This document shows, in pieces, positions 61,546 to 64,000 of a stretch of 64,000 bases of DNA. Positions within the stretch are counted from its first letter, which is position 1; the number at the start of each line of letters is the position of its first letter. A program made the translations under genes and the position numbers. Under the pieces are notes generated by a model. The model did no database searches. It saw nothing but the letters and a program-made list of their open reading frames with translations, and was not told the DNA's origin. The stretch comes from Acinetobacter higginsii (GTDB lineage Bacteria; Pseudomonadota; Gammaproteobacteria; Pseudomonadales; Moraxellaceae), in the NCBI RefSeq assembly GCF_000369525.1, contig NZ_KB850072.1, forward strand, positions 1,548,760 to 1,612,759. The letters run 5' to 3'.

Positions 61546-64000
61546 TTAGGTCAATTGAGCTGCTTGGATTTTCTTGGTATCAACTTGATCAGCTTCTTTT
61601 GTATATTCGCTCATCTTGTCAAAGTTCAAGTATTTGTAGATGTCAGCAGAAGCGCTGTCGATTTGCGACGCGTACTGTTGATATTCTTCTGGGCTTGGTA
61701 ATTTACCAAGAACCGCAGCTACAGATGCAAGCTCAGCAGAAGCCAAGTAAACGTTTGCACCTTGACCTAAACGGTTCGGGAAGTTACGTGTAGAAGTCGA
61801 TACACATGTTGTGTTCGGTGCTACACGTGCTTGGTTACCCATACATAATGAACAGCCTGGCATCTCTGTACGCGCACCAGCACGGCCATAGATGTTATAC
61901 AAGCCTTCTTCCATCAATTGATGCTCGTCCATACGAGTTGGTGGAGCCAACCATAAACGAGTAGACAATGAACCACCAGGTACTTTGTCAAGTAACTGAC
62001 CCGCTGCACGGAAGTGACCGATGTTGGTCATACAAGAACCGATGAATACTTCATCAATCTTGTCGCCTTGAACGTCAGAAAGAAGTTTCGCGTCATCTGG
62101 ATCGTTCGGGCAGCAAAGAATTGGTTCTTTGATGTCAGCAAGATCGATTTCGTAAACTTTTAAGTATTCTGCATCAGCATCAGCTTTTAACAAGCTTGGG
62201 TTATCTAACCACTTCTGCATGTTTTCAGCACGACGCGCCATAGTACGCGCATCGCCATAACCTTCAGCAATCATCCACTTCAACATGGTGATGTTAGAAC
62301 GTAAATATTCAGCAACTTTCTCTTCAGAAAGTGTGATTGAACAGCCAGCAGCAGAACGCTCAGCAGATGCATCAGAAAGTTCGAATGCTTGCTCAACAGT
62401 CAAGTCATTTTCCATTTCTGATAAGTCAATCTCAAGGATACGACCCGAGAAGATGTTTTTCTTACCTTTCTTCTCTACAGTTAAGTCACCCGCTTGAATC
62501 GCGTAGTAAGGAATTGCATGTACAAGGTCACGTAAAGTGATACCAGGCTGCATTTTACCTTTGAACTTAACAAGTACAGACTCAGGCATATCAAGTGGCA
62601 TAACGCCAGTTGCAGCTGCGAACGCAACAAGACCAGAACCCGCTGGGAATGAAATACCAATTGGGAAACGTGTGTGTGAGTCACCACCAGTACCAACAGT
62701 ATCTGGAAGTAACATACGGTTTAACCAAGAGTGGATAATACCGTCACCTGGACGTAAAGATACACCACCACGGTTCATGATGAAGTCAGGTAATGTATGG
62801 TGAGTTGTTACGTCAACTGGTTTTGGATACGCAGCAGTGTGACAGAAAGACTGCATCACTAAGTCAGCTGAGAAGCCCAAGCATGCCAAGTCTTTTAACT
62901 CATCACGCGTCATCGGACCTGTTGTATCTTGAGAACCAACAGTCGTCATTTTAGGTTCACAGTAAGTACCCGGACGGATACCTTGACCTTCTGCTAAACC
63001 ACATGCACGGCCAACCATCTTCTGTGCTTGGGTGAAACCTTTACCAGTGTCAGCAGGTTGTACTGGAGTACGGAACAATGTAGAAGGTGCAAGACCTAAT
63101 TCTTCACGCGCTTTCGCAGTCAAACCACGACCAATGATCAAGTTAATACGACCACCAGCACGTACTTCGTCTAAAAGTACAGGGGTTTTAAGCTCAGCTT
63201 CTGCAATTTGTGCACCGTCTTTAAATGCAGTTACTTTTGCAGCAGCGTGATCAATTTTCAATACAACTTCGTCCCCCATGTTCATGTTGGCAACGTCGAT
63301 TTCTACAGGTAATGCACCTGCATCTTCCATTGTGTTAAAGAAAATTGGCGCGATTTTAGAACCTAAGCACACACCACCATCTTTTTTGTTTGGAATGTGT
63401 GGAAGTTCGTCACCGAAGAACCAAAGTACAGAGTTCGTTGCAGATTTACGAGAAGAACCTGTACCAACAACGTCACCTACGTAAGCAACTTGGTTGCCTT
63501 TCGCGATCAATTCTTTGATTTGGTTTAATGGACCAACTTCACCTGGTTTTTCAGGGTTAATACCGTCACGCTCGTTTTTCAACATTGCGTTTGCATGTAA
63601 TGGGATGTCTGGACGGCTCCAAGCGTCTTGAGCTGGAGACAAGTCATCCGTATTGGTCTCACCTGTTACTTTGAACACAGTGATTTTGATTTCTTCTGGA
63701 ACGTCAGCACGGCTTGTGAACCATTCTGCATCAGCCCAAGATTGTAATACTGCTTTAGCAGCAGCATTGCCTGCTTTTGCTTTGTCAGCTACATCATGGA
63801 ATGCATCAAATACAAGAAGTGTTTTCTTTAACGCTTCAGCCGCTAATTCAGCAAGCTCAGCATTGTCTAGAAGTTCAACAAGTGGTGCTACGTTATAACC
63901 ACCAAGCATTGTACCTAGTAAGTAAACTGCACGTTCTTTAGATACGAGTGGAGAGGTTGCTTCGCCTTTTGCAACAGCAGCTAAGAAAGCAGCTTTTACA
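61546..64000 (-). CDS. acnB: Aconitate hydratase B (partial, 5' end outside window)
   Basis: TCA-cycle aconitase B. The frame is open to the window edge, so at least 818 residues are present and the N-terminus is missing (the reading begins in the [30 protein letters not shown] region of the HEAT-like domain). The 4Fe-4S ligands include the cysteines of the GCSLCMGNQ motif and an upstream Cys in the SCMTN segment. SWIVEL-domain motifs [16 protein letters not shown] and [32 protein letters not shown] are intact. Confidence 0.96.
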   Translation of the reverse strand, partial: VKAAFLAAVAKGEATSPLVSKERAVYLLGTMLGGYNVAPLVELLDNAELAELAAEALKKTLLVFDAFHDVADKAKAGNAAAKAVLQSWADAEWFTSRADVPEEIKITVFKVTGETNTDDLSPAQDAWSRPDIPLHANAMLKNERDGINPEKPGEVGPLNQIKELIAKGNQVAYVGDVVGTGSSRKSATNSVLWFFGDELPHIPNKKDGGVCLGSKIAPIFFNTMEDAGALPVEIDVANMNMGDEVVLKIDHAAAKVTAFKDGAQIAEAELKTPVLLDEVRAGGRINLIIGRGLTAKAREELGLAPSTLFRTPVQPADTGKGFTQAQKMVGRACGLAEGQGIRPGTYCEPKMTTVGSQDTTGPMTRDELKDLACLGFSADLVMQSFCHTAAYPKPVDVTTHHTLPDFIMNRGGVSLRPGDGIIHSWLNRMLLPDTVGTGGDSHTRFPIGISFPAGSGLVAFAAATGVMPLDMPESVLVKFKGKMQPGITLRDLVHAIPYYAIQAGDLTVEKKGKKNIFSGRILEIDLSEMENDLTVEQAFELSDASAERSAAGCSITLSEEKVAEYLRSNITMLKWMIAEGYGDARTMARRAENMQKWLDNPSLLKADADAEYLKVYEIDLADIKEPILCCPNDPDDAKLLSDVQGDKIDEVFIGSCMTNIGHFRAAGQLLDKVPGGSLSTRLWLAPPTRMDEHQLMEEGLYNIYGRAGARTEMPGCSLCMGNQARVAPNTTCVSTSTRNFPNRLGQGANVYLASAELASVAAVLGKLPSPEEYQQYASQIDSASADIYKYLNFDKMSEYTKEADQVDTKKIQAAQLT

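Overview
The window reads as a chromosomal segment of an Acinetobacter-type gammaproteobacterium (Moraxellaceae). The evidence is AT-rich DNA, a TyrA-AroA fusion, a solitary gspE, a mrcB-lpoP pair, a nadK-DUF1315 overlap, Acinetobacter-style VgrG sequence and the common CCTCCC...GGGAGG palindromic repeat. No rRNA, canonical tRNA, insertion sequence or CRISPR array was found.

Layout. 1-3.4 kb: cold-shock protein, tusA, rpoH, DUF423, thiS-thiG. 3.4-5.8 kb: a reverse four-gene cluster ending in yaaA. 5.9-7.7 kb: a hydrolase and a DUF2157 membrane protein. 7.7-17.8 kb: an RNA-repair locus (rtcR, rnz, Ro60/rsr, a Y-RNA array, rtcB, an uncharacterised gene, a DIP1984-family gene, rtcA). 17.8-27.8 kb: pepD, tyrA-aroA, pheA, a Fur-box esterase, a lipoprotein, an acyl-CoA dehydrogenase and a YbiB-like gene. 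27.9-32.7 kb: a type VI secretion cargo cluster with a broken vgrG. 32.9-38.6 kb: nadK, mrcB-lpoP, a Nudix/TMP-synthase-like fusion and hemP. 38.7-49.3 kb: qseBC-ygiW, gspE, trmO, fpr, tetR with a di-iron oxidase-like gene, DUF441, metR-like and queH. 49.3-58.9 kb: a Fur-type metal region with a four-gene siderophore ABC transporter, then a potassium channel and a DASS carrier. 58.9-64 kb: accessory genes beside acnB, which runs off the window.

The most striking system is the RNA-repair locus. Sixteen bases after the Ro60 gene lie eight tandem, non-coding units. Each is closed by 8-12 bp of complementary ends and carries the shared signature AATGC-N5-GGACTACAT after its 5' arm (units 3, 5 and 8 vary slightly). 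The interiors differ: some are tiny, and two contain circularly permuted tRNA mimics with a T arm, an acceptor stem capped by a tetraloop, then a D arm. One of these looks like an elongator tRNA and the other like tRNA-Leu with a long variable arm. The two sigma-54 promoters, before rsr and before rtcB, have nearly superimposable layouts of paired ATATCT-N4-AGATAT sites, an IHF-type site and a -24/-12 element, so RtcR probably drives both blocks.

A second notable system is a VgrG-linked candidate effector with a Cys/His protease-like signature. Its start overlaps the end of the VgrG C-terminal extension, and two paralogous exported Ig-like proteins follow it as candidate immunity proteins. 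The vgrG itself has one nonsense codon and two apparent single-base losses in A runs.
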